The translations under genes and the position numbers were made by a program. 64,000 bases of DNA from Limnanthes douglasii subsp. nivea. Taxonomy: Eukaryota; Streptophyta; Magnoliopsida; Brassicales; Limnanthaceae. The notes beneath the pieces are model-generated. The model was not told the DNA's origin, searched no databases, and worked only from the letters and a program-made list of their open reading frames with translations. Numbering within the stretch: position 1 is the first letter of the stretch; every line of letters starts with the position of its first letter. The stretch lies in assembly GCA_036936605.1 (NCBI GenBank), contig JAUPFV010000001.1, positions 71,691,910 through 71,755,909 on the forward strand. The letters run 5' to 3'. Below, one piece after another: positions 34,900 to 46,821 of this stretch.

Positions 34900-35234
34900 A
34901 GTTGAGGAAGGATTCACATTTACATATGTTACATTATTTCAATGTTAGCAATGTGGGACTCTGGATCAAATATGGGATGAATTTTACTCTTCAACATCCC
35001 CTTTAAACTTTATCCCATTAATTGGCAGAATAAACGTCGCCAAATCACAGCGGAATCAACATCGCTGAATAATATCCCACATTGATTCAAACTTTGGCTT
35101 TGATATCATCTTAGAATATATAAGTGCCTCACATACTAGCAAGATATTGTCCGCTTTGAGCCCGAAAGCTCGCACGGCTTTGATTTTGATACATTCCCAA
35201 AAGAGCTATGTATATTCTTAACATGGTATCAGAG
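34900..35234 (+). repeat. LTR-like fragment with PBS
   Basis: At 35214-35234 the sequence reads CTTAACA followed directly by TGGTATCAGAG, the classic junction of an LTR end with an initiator tRNA-Met PBS. Upstream, phrases such as CCAAAAGGCCTC, GCAATGTGGGACTC and CCCACATTGATTC resemble LTRs common in plant copia/TRIM elements. The LTR start and any partner LTR were not found, so it is probably a truncated remnant. Confidence 0.5.
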
Positions 35235-36009
35235 TGATAAGATTATAGTTTATTGGATAAAAAAAATAATCATTCCTCTAAATGAGAGATGTAGCTACGG
35301 TATAAAAAAATAAGTGTATAAGGAAAATATATATAAGTTGTTTGGTTGGAGCAGATCCCATTGTGTGAGACAAAAAAAAATTATGTTTTTTTGTGTGATT
35401 TTATTTTCTTTTGCAAAATAAAGGATGTAGTCAAACATGTACTAACCTGAGGAAAATATCCAGTAGAATAATCGTTTTTGCGAGAATGTGTTAAAATATG
35501 GAGTTAGAATACTCGGTTTGACGCTTGTAAAACAAGGTTTGCATGATATGCAATGGTAATATAAAATAGTTGTAGTCAAGCGTCTCGTTAAAATCTCTTT
35601 GCACCCTCAGATGGTAAATAGTACATATATATATATATATATATATAACATAACAAATGAAGTAAAACTCAGAATTCAACCGAATAAGTGTATTATCAAA
35701 TGTTCATCATTTTATGAGTAAAATAACGGTCGGTCTTATGTGTCGATCAATTAGCAAGTTATGGGTTTGATTTGTCGAGACCTTAATATTTAGTGTGTAA
35801 AAATACATGTCTAAGTACCTTTTTGTCCATTTAAAATTGTAGAAAATGGATAGTAGATGTTGGCATACATAGTTTTTTTTTTTAAATTAAAAAAAATCGT
35901 TACAAAAATTCTTTTTTTGTCTAAATTGTTTAAGAATGAACCCTTCCTCAACTAAATCAAGATTAAAATATCATATAAATATCGATAAATTAGGTAAAAA
36001 AACTTCATG
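35235..36009. other. AT-rich spacer
   Basis: Contains an (AT)n stretch at about 35625-35646 and no coding signal. Confidence 0.6.
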
Positions 36010-36192
36010 CTAGTTAAAAATAAGTTTTTGAACACCGATTATTAATGCTGTTTTTAAATACAAACTAACAAATTTTGAGCTAAAAATAAGAGACCAACAT
36101 GATCTAGAAACATATCTGAAGGGAAATAACGATCTAATAGAAAACCTGGAGAGTAGTTCCTCTAAAATCTCTTTTGATAGATGATTTTCCAT
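36010..36192 (-). pseudogene. Truncated F-box domain fragment
   Basis: The 60-aa frame reads MENHLSKEILEELLSRFSIR, then SLFPFRYVSRSCWSLIFSSKFVSLYLKTAL. This matches the F-box consensus (LPEEIL.EILSRLPVKSLLRFR.VSK.W.SLI.S..F...HL). It ends within 60 residues, and no downstream F-box-associated region follows, so it is a fragment. Possibly related debris lies at 37741-37860, on the other side of a small LTR element. Confidence 0.75.
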
Positions 36193-36264
36193 TTCTCATT
36201 GATATTCTAAAAAACCTAAGGAGAAAAATCCACGACCTATAAATCATAAAACCATAGTCATTTT

Positions 36265-37736
36265 TTAGAAAGATAAGTACAACAAATAAAAACGTTTTTA
36301 TCTATAGATAGAGACACCAATAGTAAATATGAGAATAATATTGTGGGATAAAAGCATAATAAAAAAAACTATATATGCTAACATCTCCTCTCAAACTCAT
36401 GATGATGTAGTGAGAAGCACAAGAGTTTGTCGTAATATGAAACTTTTTTATATTCTTCACACCGCTCACAACCAGTCCCACAAGGCTCATCGTAATGGAA
36501 TCAAGAAACCTAAGAGGAACATAAACACTTCAACCAGAGGAATGGATCCAAAGTTCTTGAGAAACCAGAGGTACGAAGGAAGCACAACAATAAGACATTG
36601 CATAACTCTTCTACTGATAAGTATACATTTGATATTTTCACATCTTCTTCAAGTATTCTTCTTCACACATCTTCTTCGCATTTCTTCTACCTCATCATAT
36701 TCTTCAACCAAATATTCAATTTAGATATTAAATCTCAAATCCCTAATCCTAAATCTCAAACCTCCAACCCTAAATCTCAAACCTCCAACCTTAAATCTCA
36801 AATCACCCTCTCTCAAACTCCCAAATCGCTCTCTCTTAAACTCATAATGCAGCAATTATAAACATTCAGAGTTTGTATCCAATCTTAAATATTCACTTCG
36901 AAAATCTCAAATCATCAAATTCCAAACTACAAATGAAATCCAAATACCAACCAAAATCTAAACGCCAAATATCCAAAACGAAATCCAAACGACAAATGTC
37001 GATCTAAGCATACGTCTGACATAATCAAAACATCAAACAAAATCTAAACACCAAACGAATCTAAACGAATCCAAACGACAAAAGCAAATCTAAACAAACG
37101 CCATATATAATCTAAACGTCAAACAAAATCTAACCACTAAAAAATCCAAACAAAATCTACACCAAATATGAATCGAGACAAAATATATACCAAATCCAAA
37201 GAAAATATATACCAAACCCAAATTCAAACAAAATCTATACGAAGTCCAAATCCAAAATAACTCCAATACTAAATACAAATACCAAATCCAAATTCAAATT
37301 TAAGTTTCAACCAAAACTAAAAGCAAAATAAAAATAAAAATTGAACCCACGATGTTACCAACAAAAATGTTACATTGTTCTAGTAGAAATTTCTTCCAAA
37401 CCGTAGCACCAAATCACAATCAAACCAGTGAGATTGAAGGATTAGATGTCCAAGATACACTGTCAGAAACTAAATAAAAACATACATCATTTGCATTTGA
37501 TTCTAGATACACACACCAAATCTGAAAACCAAAAATGTTTTTTTATTTTTTTTCTTCCGGCGGAAAGCTAAAACAACTGCTCGCCGACATAACGGAATGC
37601 ACGAAACTTGAACTCAAGATCCATATTTACACTCTAATACCATGTAGAAGAAGAAAAACAAATAAACACATATAGTAAATAAGAGAATAACGATGTGGGA
37701 TACAAACATAATATAAAAATACTATATATGCTAACA
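36265..37736 (-). mobile_element. Small non-coding LTR element (TRIM/SMART-like)
   Basis: A 94-bp LTR at 37643-37736 (TGTAGAAG...TATATGCTAACA) has a diverged partner at about 36265-36382 ending with the same CTATATATGCTAACA. On the minus strand, TGGTATTAGAG (PBS-like) abuts the right LTR, and TTGAGAGGAGA (polypurine) abuts the left LTR. Both signals are in the correct places for an element read right to left. The 1.26-kb interior is A/C-rich low-complexity sequence (AAATCCAAAC, CTAAATCTCAAACCTCCAA repeats) with no coding frame. No matching target duplication was found. Confidence 0.7.
36725..36812. repeat. 21-bp degenerate tandem repeat
   Basis: CCCTAAATCTCAAACCTCCAA-type units recur about four times inside the small LTR element. 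Confidence 0.8.
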
Positions 37737-37740
37737 TTAG

Positions 37741-37860
37741 AACCTTGTATGTTTGACATTAAGATCTGGTAATGCTTTGTAAGTTAGTTTTGACCCATTT
37801 TTCTCCAGATCGATTTGGTATATTTTTGCGTTGGACATTTCATCGTTATTGAAGATCCAA
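37741..37860 (-). pseudogene. Possible F-box-protein-like fragment
   Basis: The minus strand reads IFNNDEMSNAKIYQIDLEKN, then GSKLTYKALPDLNVKHTRF before a stop. This resembles the xxLYSIDLExxSxxxxxLDxPL stretch that precedes SCNGL in plant F-box proteins. It lies next to the small LTR element, with the F-box fragment on the other side, but in an order that would require rearrangement. Weak assignment. Confidence 0.3.
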
Positions 37861-40359
37861 AATTTAGGTACTATGGTTTAGAATGATACCATATAATCCA
37901 TATCATAGATTATACCAAATAGAGTTTTAATTGTCATGATGTGTAAAATGATGTAGTAAGGCCCATATCACTTTATGAAGGATATCCGGCTATTTGCCCA
38001 TAATACTCTCAATGATATTCATACATTACTATTTTTTTTGGTTATCTTATTGATGGAAATGTTCTAAAAAATGCTATCGTATGTTCGCACTTTAGGAGAA
38101 TTTAGTGAGTTATGCATTTTAAAATTGAAGCCTATTACGGTCGTGAATACTAGTCACACCCGAAAAAAAGTTAATTTTGAAAAAGATGATCACTTTTGTG
38201 GCTCACATTTTAACCAACAATTGGAATATACCCATTTTAAAAAAATATTTAACTACCACAAAAGTTATTTCTGACCTATTTATGTTATTGGGATAGGGGA
38301 TGACTGAATTCATACATCATATGTCAAATAGAATGGTTTAAAAAATTGAATCGAAAAGAGTAACGGGTAGTCGGATGTTATCCGTAATGGTAGACCAATA
38401 ATAATCGGCTAGTATACTCAAAAGTGTAAAGTTTTATAAGCACAATATGACATACTCTCTCCTTCGTGATTTTTTTTTTCAAACTAAATACATAATCATC
38501 GGATTCACAACTTCAATAATAATAAAAAACAAAATTACACTCACAAACAATAAAATTTTAAATTAAGCTTAAAAAAAATCTAAAACCAGCTGCTTGGTTT
38601 TTCATTTTATTGCATTCGTTTATGAGTTACTAGTAAATATAAAAATTATATTTATCTTTTACGAAATTAAATGTTACTCCTAATCATGAAATCAAGCATC
38701 CATCAAATCATACAAATTCCACCAAAAAAAATCATACAAATTTAAATCAGTTTCAATTTATGAAATAGTGCGATGACGACGCCACCAACTAAAAGCGTGT
38801 AAGGCGCACATTTTCAAATACAAACAGGTACCCAGTGTAGCAGCAGTACCGGTACCGGTACGTACTCCTTCCACTACCTATATAATCTTCCTAGGCTATC
38901 GGTACGTTTCCGCTGGCTGTATCTATCCTCCTCCTCCTTCTCTTTATCGTTTCTCTTGTCTTATTTTCGGAGATTTGTCTTATTTTCGTAGACTTTTTTT
39001 TAAAAAGTAAAATTGTTTTATTCACCGGCAGAATCATCGGATCGCCCTCCACCGACTTTCCGATACCAGACTCCCCGCTACCGAATTAAAATTAAAAAAT
39101 ATTCAATAAAATTTCACAAAATTTATTCAATATTTTAATAATTACTAAATGAGAATTGATTATGACGACTCGTTACGTTCTAAAATCATTATAAAATAGA
39201 TTTATTATAATAAAAAATTAAAAATGTATTTCTTTTTATTTACAACTAAAAAATCATTCATTTAAATTCTGTCCATCATATTAAATAAATATGTCTTCCT
39301 AAACTTCATGGAAGATAATATCACCATACCTAAAAGGTAGATTTTATTTTATTCAATATTAAGTTTAATGCATATCACAAGATAATAAAATAATTATTAT
39401 AAAACAATACGAATAAACAAACTTGATCTAAATCAAAAATATGATTTTGAGATACTTCAATATAATAATGGTGCTAGTTAAACTAAGAAAAGTGCAAAAA
39501 ATTATATTTATTCGTAAGTCAAAAAAGGCTAAAACGACTAGTAGTTTGCGTTTGGCTTAAGTCTAATCGAAGTAATATATATATTTTGGTGTTATTCTGA
39601 TATTCTTCTATATGCGAGTTTGATAAAAGAAGTGTTCGAAATCAAAACTGTGACAATATATTTAAAATTTTAAAAATATTTTGGAAAGTTAAAAATGTGT
39701 GATAAAAAATTTATTTAATTCAAACAATAATAAAAAAGAATTTACTACATATTTTATTCTAAAACATATAAAAGTTAAAATATTGAACATATATAATTAA
39801 ATTTAACTAAAATTTTATATAAATATATTTGATGATTTGAATATTAAATTTTATAGACTTTAACCAGAATCAATCTAACTATTTATAAAAATAATAAAAA
39901 AAATGTGTAAAACTAGAATAAAGAATATATTTGTTTCGAATGAAGCTTAGAGTTAGAATTGTGTTTGAATATAATATAATATAATATAATATAATATAAT
40001 ATAATATAATATAATATTTAGAAATCTTAACGAAAACTATATTATATAAATTTAGTGTAATAAAAGAAGTGTAAATTAATGAATATATTAGTTCAACAAA
40101 TAAATACCATTTTCGCTTAAGGACATATCTAGAAAACTCTTTCCCCCCTCTCTCGAATCGAGCATAAATAAGAAAAAAAAATTATTTTTATTTTTTTATT
40201 GAAAAATAAAATCGAATTTAATTTCAAATTTTATCTTATGAATTGATTCGGTTTTTATAGTTCACATATTTATATAAATCCAAAACTTTTAATCATTGAA
40301 TGATACGGTGTATTTCTCGATTATCAAATAAATTATAAAAAGTCCTACAAACAGGAGCG
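37861..40359. other. AT-rich spacer
   Basis: No gene recognised. At 38840-38870 there is a GTACCGGTACCGGTAC palindromic run, followed by a TATATAA box and CT-rich leader-like DNA to about 38990 that resembles a plant promoter and 5' UTR, but no coding frame follows. Confidence 0.5.
39969..40016. repeat. ATATA pentanucleotide microsatellite
   Basis: Nearly perfect array of (ATATA)n, about nine and a half units. Confidence 0.98.
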
Positions 40360-43300
40360 GCCGTCCCAGTTTGTCCCAAAAATAGATTCACTATTTTTTT
40401 TTATAAAAAACATTAAATAAATTGAAAAATCGTTCATACAAGAACATAGGATATATCGTGAGAAAATACATCAACAAATCGACATAGAAAGTTCGAATGC
40501 GAGAAACAGTAAAATGATCAAATAGTAGTAAAGAGATAAGATCCAATCAAACAAGTAGTCTAAAGTACTGAGCAAACAAGTGGACATCAAAGACAGCATC
40601 CGGAAGTATCAAAGCGATCAACGTAGTGGAGATCACGAGCTGCACTCACCAAGAGTAACCTACATATCAAGAAAGATGATTATATATAAGAAATATTTAC
40701 AAAGGCCAACCAGTCTTGGTGCCATGGAATCTAAACCGAAGATCTGATAAGATACTGTGAGATACCATAGAGGCAATGGCTGAAGGGGAACCAAATATTC
40801 TTGAGTTCCTCTCCTTCCAGACGTGGTAAATTACCGCGGCGAAACAGGAATACCAAATAAATTAGTTTCGAGATTGAGACCAATTTGACGTTTCACAGAT
40901 CCAAGACTGCCAGCAGGAGGCGATAAAGGGGAATCCTAGTTTAGTATTAGCATTGGACCAAATACTCTAAGTGAAGCTACAATAAAAAATAAGATGAGAG
41001 ATAATCTCATGATCAAAGTTGCATAGAGCATAGTCAGGTGGGGTGTTATAACCCTAACTGAGGAGCGTGTCTTTGGTGGCAAGCTTGCCCAAGATAGCGA
41101 GCCATAAGATGAAGGAATGAAGAGGAACATTGAATTTATTCCAAACTAACCCGACCTACCCCACTTTAGGGTTAGGCAACCGAATGACGTGGTACGTGTC
41201 TTTGATGGAAAAGGAGATGCATCTTGCATTCGCCTTCCAATAATCATTAGAGAAGATTTTAGGGGGAGGGAGGGAGAGAATAAGATTATGGATTTCCAAC
41301 AGGTTAGCGCAGTTTCGTGCACTCGCAGATCTAATGTTAGAAGGCCAGTTCCAGTTCCCGTCGATAATGATATCCGAGACCTTGAGATTTTTCCCCAGTC
41401 TAGAGTCATTGATGATATTGTCTCCATAGTGGGAAGCTAGAGAAGAACAAAGGAGCCATGGATCATACTAGAAAGAGGTACTATAGTCATTTCCAATTGC
41501 CACCCTGCACAATTTACAAGCCAAATGGCGGAGACGAATAACTTTCCTCCAGATCCAAGAGGACAAGGTTCTCAGCGGGAGATTCCAAAAGTTATTATTC
41601 TTAATTTTTTCAATCTTGATCCAATCACACTAAATGGGGTGATTGTTATTACAAATGATTGACCAAAGATGTTTAAGGACAGCCGCCTGATTCCAGAGTT
41701 TTAGTTACAGAATCCCAAGGTCGCTCTCTATTGTGGGCGAGGTGACTATATCCCAAGCTAATTTGGCACCATGGATTTTCATAGCAGAGCCAGATCAAAG
41801 AAAACAACAGAGATATTGAGACAGTTCTTTGATTATCCTTGAGGGGAGGATAAAAATAGAGGACTAGTAGACCTGACCAGCGAATAAGACAGACTTAATA
41901 AGTTAAAGTCTACCAGCATAAGAGAGATGCTTAGAGGTCCAAGAGTCAATTCTAGATGTGATTTTGTGAAGAAGATGACGACAATCCGAGTGGGTGAGAC
42001 GACTAGTAAAAAGGGGCACTCTTAAATATTTAACAGGTAGTGAACCTTCCGAATATCCCAAGATGGTTAGAAGATCCAACCGAAGGGAATCATCAATTCC
42101 CAAAAAAAAGATGTGACGTTTAGAGGGATTGACTTTGAGACCATAGAGAGTATAGAACTCATCAAGAGCCTCTTTGATAAGAAGGAGGGAGTTGACGTCG
42201 TTATGGCAAAAAATTATTAGATCGTCTACAAAGCATAGATTAATGATTTTGAGCTTTTGACATTTCCAATGAAAGTGAAACTTCTTATCATGACTCTTCT
42301 TCTTAAGAATACTGGAGAGAACCTGCATGACAAGGACAAAGAGGAAAGGGGAAAACGGGTCTCCTTGTCTCAGACCTTTCCTACCTTTGAAGTTGCGATG
42401 AGGATCTCCATTAATATTAATGGAGTAAGCAGGAGAGGAAATGCATTCGATGATCCAAGTGATCATTTTCTCCGGGAAATGCATTGCGACTAGAATGTCA
42501 AGGATGATGTGCCATCTGACATTATCAAAGGCTTTCATTGAATCAATTTTGAGAGCAGCCCTTTTGTCTCTGCGATTAGAGTGGTAACCGCGCAATAGCT
42601 TTTGGGATAAAAGGATATTATCTGAAATGTTCCTCCCCTTGACGAAAGCCGACTGGGAATTATCAATAAGATAAGGAAAGGAATCCTTGATTTTGTTGGC
42701 TAAGATCTTAGAGATGATCTTGTTACTAACATTACAAAGAGCAATGGGTCTAAAGTCAGCAGGCCTAGAAGGAGAGTCCTTTTTAGATATAAGAGCAATA
42801 GAGGTGGAGCTCCAAGAATCATCCAAAAATTCAGAATAAAAGAATTTAAGAACACCATTACAGATGTATTGGCCAATAATGCTCCAATTAGATTTGAAGA
42901 AGCAAGAGTTGAAACCATCATGACCTGAAGCTTTGCTATTGTCATCTGTATTAGTAACTTAAGAGGTAAGAATAAAGGACACAGTTTCCAGACCTGGATA
43001 ACCAGTATGATGCCTGATACCAAGAGAGTTTTCAAAATATTTTACAAAAACGTTTGAAACACTGGCAGGAGTAAATGCAGTAACTCTGTTTTCATTATTA
43101 ATAGAAATAATCTTGTTATGGAAAAGTCAAGCCTTAATACTATTATGGAAAAATTTAGTGTTTTTATCACCATGCTTAATCCAGTTTTCTCTAGATATTT
43201 GCTTAAGAAAGGATTCTTTGGCTCGACTAAAAAAGATGAAAGAAGATGACGCTTCGCATTTATCCGATTAAGCCTGAAATAATCTATTTTGAGCGATCAC

Positions 43301-44400
43301 AACCCTGGATCTAATGCCACTAAACTCTTTACGGTTGAGTCCAACAAGCTCGGACTGCAGCCTAAGAAGTTTACCAGTGACAAGACTCATTCCAGAAGAA
43401 GCTATAGGGTTATCCTAACTTTTATAAACAATGTCTTTGAAATTCGGGTGAGATTGCCACATGTTGAAGAATTTGAAAGGCTTTTTGCGCTTAAGACGTA
43501 GCAACCCGAGGTTTAGCGTAATGGTGGTATGGTCAGAAGATCGAATAAAACCAAAGTGAGCAAAAGACATTGGGAAAAGATCGTCCCAAACAGGGTTGAC
43601 AAAGACTCGGTCAATCTTGGATAGAATTGGATGATCAGGTTTTTTATTAATCCGCGTGAAGTGAAAACCAGTAGATCGAAGATCACTGAGCTCACTACGG
43701 AAACAACATTTATTAATGTCATTATTAGAAGAAGTACAATTATCAGAGGAACCTAAATGCTCATCAGGGTGACAGATGGCGTTGAAAGCCCCAAGCAAAA
43801 CTCAAGGAATGTGTTTGTCTACCATAGATATGGTAGTCAAGTCATTCCAGAGGTGAAATCTATCCACAACTTCATTGAAATCATAAATGGCAGTAAATCT
43901 AAAAGAAGCATTAAAATTATGACACTTAGCCAAACAATGAATAAACTGAGGAGATTGGGACACTCTAGAGATAGTGATAACACTAGGGTTCAAAATAATC
44001 CAAATTATACCTAGATGGTGATTAGAGTGATTGGTAAGCACATGCCAAAAGGGAACCATTTTCCTAACGATGGAATCTACTTTATACAATTAGACTTTAG
44101 TTTCGACTATAATTAATAAAGAGATACTAGTACTAATAATAAAATCAGTGACATATTTTTGCCTAACAGGGTCATTTAGCCACCAAACATTCCAAGAAGA
44201 AATATTTATACATTAGAAGACTTACAACGCTTTAGACGATGGTCCTGTCGGAGGAAAATCCAAAATACTCTTATCCTTAGCATCCGCGAGACGGATAACC
44301 TTATCCTTAGCATCTGTGAGACAGTGAGCAACCCAACCTTCTCACCTTTTTTCGGTGATCCGGATAATATAAAGACTACGAAAAACAAATTTTCTAAATA
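40360..44400 (-). pseudogene. L1-type LINE (endonuclease, RT, zf-RVT), decayed and 5' truncated
   Basis: Reading leftwards: a short ORF1-like tail with duplicated DAKDK near 44300-44240; apurinic-type endonuclease from ISSWNVWWLNDPVRQKYVTD (about 44200) through HSNHHLGIIWIILNP to a Trp-to-TGA change at about 43803; then VLLGAFNAICHPDEH, FHFTRINKK and RSSDHTTITL (the SDH motif). RT at 42826-41903 has RPADFRPIALCNVSNKIISK, AFVKGRNISDNIL, KAFDNVRW, GLRQGDPFSPFLFVL and the catalytic CFVDDLIIF (FADD-type). A C-terminal zf-RVT-like region is at about 41140-40950 (FILWLAILGKLATKDTLL). Several stops and shifts are present. The 3' end near 40360 is approximate; no clean poly(A) or target duplication was found. 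Confidence 0.9.
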
Positions 44401-44468
44401 ATATTTGATAAGAAAAGTAAAAAATGATTCAAAAAGTAAACTAAAATAAAATATAAAATATCTATATG

Positions 44469-44795
44469 TGATAAGGGAGAATTCGTCGATAATAAGAGCA
44501 ATGAGCCAATTGCGAATAGAAGGAAGTTAAAATGTTTATTAGAGTATTTATCATAAATTAGAGAGTAATTTGTAAACAATGTATATAATAAGGGACTCAA
44601 AGGGAAATAAAGTAAGCCCACCAATGACCTAAACGGGTCCATCTTCGCATACTATAAAAGGGGATTCTTTATTCTTGGTAGGTGGGACATTCCACATTAT
44701 TATATTATCTTTGCTCTTTCTCTCTATACAACTCTTTCTCTAGTCACATCAGATTCAAGATTCAATATATTCCTTAGTCATTTATTTTCTCATCA
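44469..44795 (+). repeat. 5' LTR of gag-only element
   Basis: 327 bp, TG...CA ends. A TATAAAAGG box lies at about 44651 and probably drives the element transcript; CT-rich leader sequence follows. Confidence 0.95.
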
Positions 44796-44863
44796 TTGGC
44801 GCCGTCTGTGGGAATCCGTGATACCAACAAGGAATCTTATTCTTTGAAAATCACGATTCAAGA

Positions 44864-46221
44864 GATGAATAATGAGGCTGTCGAAGAAGGGGTCAGGAGA
44901 GAAGTAGCCCAAGCTTTTTCGTTATCCGGGGGAGAAGAAGCCTCGGGTCGGGAGCGATATGCCCCGGGTTGGGACAAACGGTCGACCCTCATCATGACCA
45001 AAAAACAGCTCCTGGAAGACATTGCAAAGCTGAACGCTGAAAGGGAGCGAGCATTAGACGAGAAGAGGGTTCGGGAAGGAAAAGGCAAAGAGCCGTTCAT
45101 GGATAGCCGCAGTGAAGGCAACCCGGTTGTGGGACACCGCATCGAAGCCCGACCTGTCAGGTATTATCGGGAGCCTCGTACCGAGGAGGGGCAAAACACC
45201 AGAGAACAGCGGTACCCAAAGGATAATCGTGGCGCCTCCGCCGATTACACCTCGGATGATTCGTCGGGAAGGGAGTACCGACGACGGGAAAAGATGAACA
45301 AACGCGCACAAAAAAATCGTTCTCGACGCCACAGGGAACCCCTATCACCCTCTTTGAAGTACAAAAAAAGGTAGCACCGAAAAGCAAACACCAGTGTCAT
45401 TTGAGAAAGAAATACCGACGGACAGCAGGGAAGAACGGGTAGCACTGCCTCAAGTGCAGTGGTAACCTTTGAACAGCCAGAACCAAGGGTACCGAACCAG
45501 CAGCCAATTTATCAATCCAGGGGACGAGGGACTTTACGGAGTTCGGACAAAAGGACTCGGGGGCGGAGCGTTCGGAGACGGGGTGAATTGGAGAGCTTCA
45601 CCATTGTCCGATGAGATTCTAGCGGGGCAACTCCCGAAAAGGTTCGATATTTCCAAATTGGAGAAATATGACGGGAAGAAGGACCCGGATAACCACTTGG
45701 AAGCCTTCAAAAACTTCATGCTGATTTTCGACAATGACGACAAACTCCTATGTAGGGCATTTTCGATGACTTTCCGGGATCAGGCATCCAAGTGGTACAA
45801 CCGGTTACCACAAGGCTGCATCAAGAACTTCGGGATGTTCTGGACGATGTTTAGACAACATTTCGTCGGAAGAAAGAGTTTCCGAGCCAACGGAGACACT
45901 ATTATGAATTGTAAGCAGAGGTTAGGGGAGAGCCTCAGGGAGTATACCAGGCGTTTTATCGACGCTAAAACCGACCCGGACCATTGCGAGGAAAACATGG
46001 CGCTAACCGCGTATCGCTTGGGCTTGCTCCCGGGACCGATGAAGCAAGCGGTAACCAAAAAGCAAGCATTCACTTTCTCCGCCATTCTGGCTCAGATAGA
46101 AAAACAAATATTGATCAAAGAAACCAAGGCGTCCGAACTAGCTGCCCAAATTCAGCAGAGCGCGCAAGCGGCGGTCGTAATAAGACGAGGGACTCAATCC
46201 AACTACGCTCAGGCAGCCTAG
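44864..46221 (+). pseudogene. gag of the non-autonomous element, frameshifted
   Basis: The first part, from ATG 44864, is charged (KKQLLEDIAKLNAERERALD, then a DNRGASADYTSDDSSGREYR region) and ends at a TAG at 45372-45374 in its own frame. The continuing frame (one-base shift) has TAA near 45461, then runs from 45469 with the capsid-like gag: NWRASPLSDEILAGQLPKRF, DISKLEKYDGKKDPDNHLEA, KWYNRLPQGCIKNFGMFW, FVGRKSFRANGDTI. It stops at 46219-46221, but gag-like sequence (CPAYFADLTECVSSIYEKT) continues to about 46400. There is no protease DTG motif. The frame damage means this copy probably makes no full-length gag. Confidence 0.85.
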
Positions 46222-46496
46222 TCGGTTAGCACCATACCCCCGACCCAGCCCATACCTGTCAAGCCTTCGGCTCCCCCGAGCCAAAAAACGAAGCAGACAA
46301 GCCAAACAGTTTCACGACCTATATCTAACAAATAGATCTGCCCTGCTTATTTCGCCGACCTGACGGAATGCGTGTCGTCAATCTACGAAAAAACTAAGAA
46401 AACCAAGATCGATCTAGAGGCAAAGCTACAGAGGCATTTTGAGCTAAACCATCTAAGAGTCTTCACTCCTCCCGCTCCCGAAGACTGGGGGGCTAC

Positions 46497-46821
46497 TGAT
46501 AAGGGAGCAATTCGCCGATAATAAGAGCAAGCAGCCAATTGCGAATAGAAGGAAGTTAAAATGTCTATTAGAGTATTTATCATAAATTAGAGAGTAATTT
46601 GTAAACAATTTATATAATAAGGGACTCAAAAGGAAATAAAGTAAGCCCACCAATGACATAAACGGGTCCACCTTCCCATACTATAAAGGGAATTCTTTAT
46701 TCTTGGTAGGTGGGACATTCCATATTATTATATTCTCTTTGCTCTTTCTCTCTCTACAACTCTCTCTAGTCACATCAGATTCAAGATTCAATATATTCCT
46801 TAGTCATTTATTTTCTCATCA
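46497..46821 (+). repeat. 3' LTR of gag-only element
   Basis: 325 bp, aligned along its length with the left LTR with scattered differences, followed by ATATG. The polypurine tract lies at 46484-46496. Confidence 0.95.

Larger units (their letters stand above)
44469..46821 (+). mobile_element. Complete gag-only non-autonomous Ty3/gypsy element (TR-GAG type)
   Basis: LTRs at 44469-44795 (327 bp) and 46497-46821 (325 bp), both TGATAAGGG...TTTTCTCATCA, flanked by the perfect 5-bp target duplication ATATG (44464-44468 and 46822-46826). The PBS TTGGCGCCGTCTGTGGGAA follows the left LTR; TGGCGCCGT fits the 3' end of plant tRNA-Asp from memory. The polypurine tract GACTGGGGGGCTAC precedes the right LTR. 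The interior of 1.7 kb holds only gag; protease, RT and integrase are absent, so mobility would depend on another element. The gag matches that of copy A in several blocks, so a Tat-type relative is a likely helper. Confidence 0.95.

Noticed and set aside
35219..35234. TGGTATCAGAG read as part of a tRNA-Met gene
   Set aside because: Only a PBS-length match next to an LTR-like end; no cloverleaf can be formed.
36725..36812. CCCTAAAT-like units taken as interstitial telomere repeat
   Set aside because: The unit is 21 bp with CTCAAACCTCCAA inserts, not TTTAGGG.
43289..44014. Plus-strand frames opposite the LINE endonuclease
   Set aside because: Antisense shadows of the LINE coding strand.
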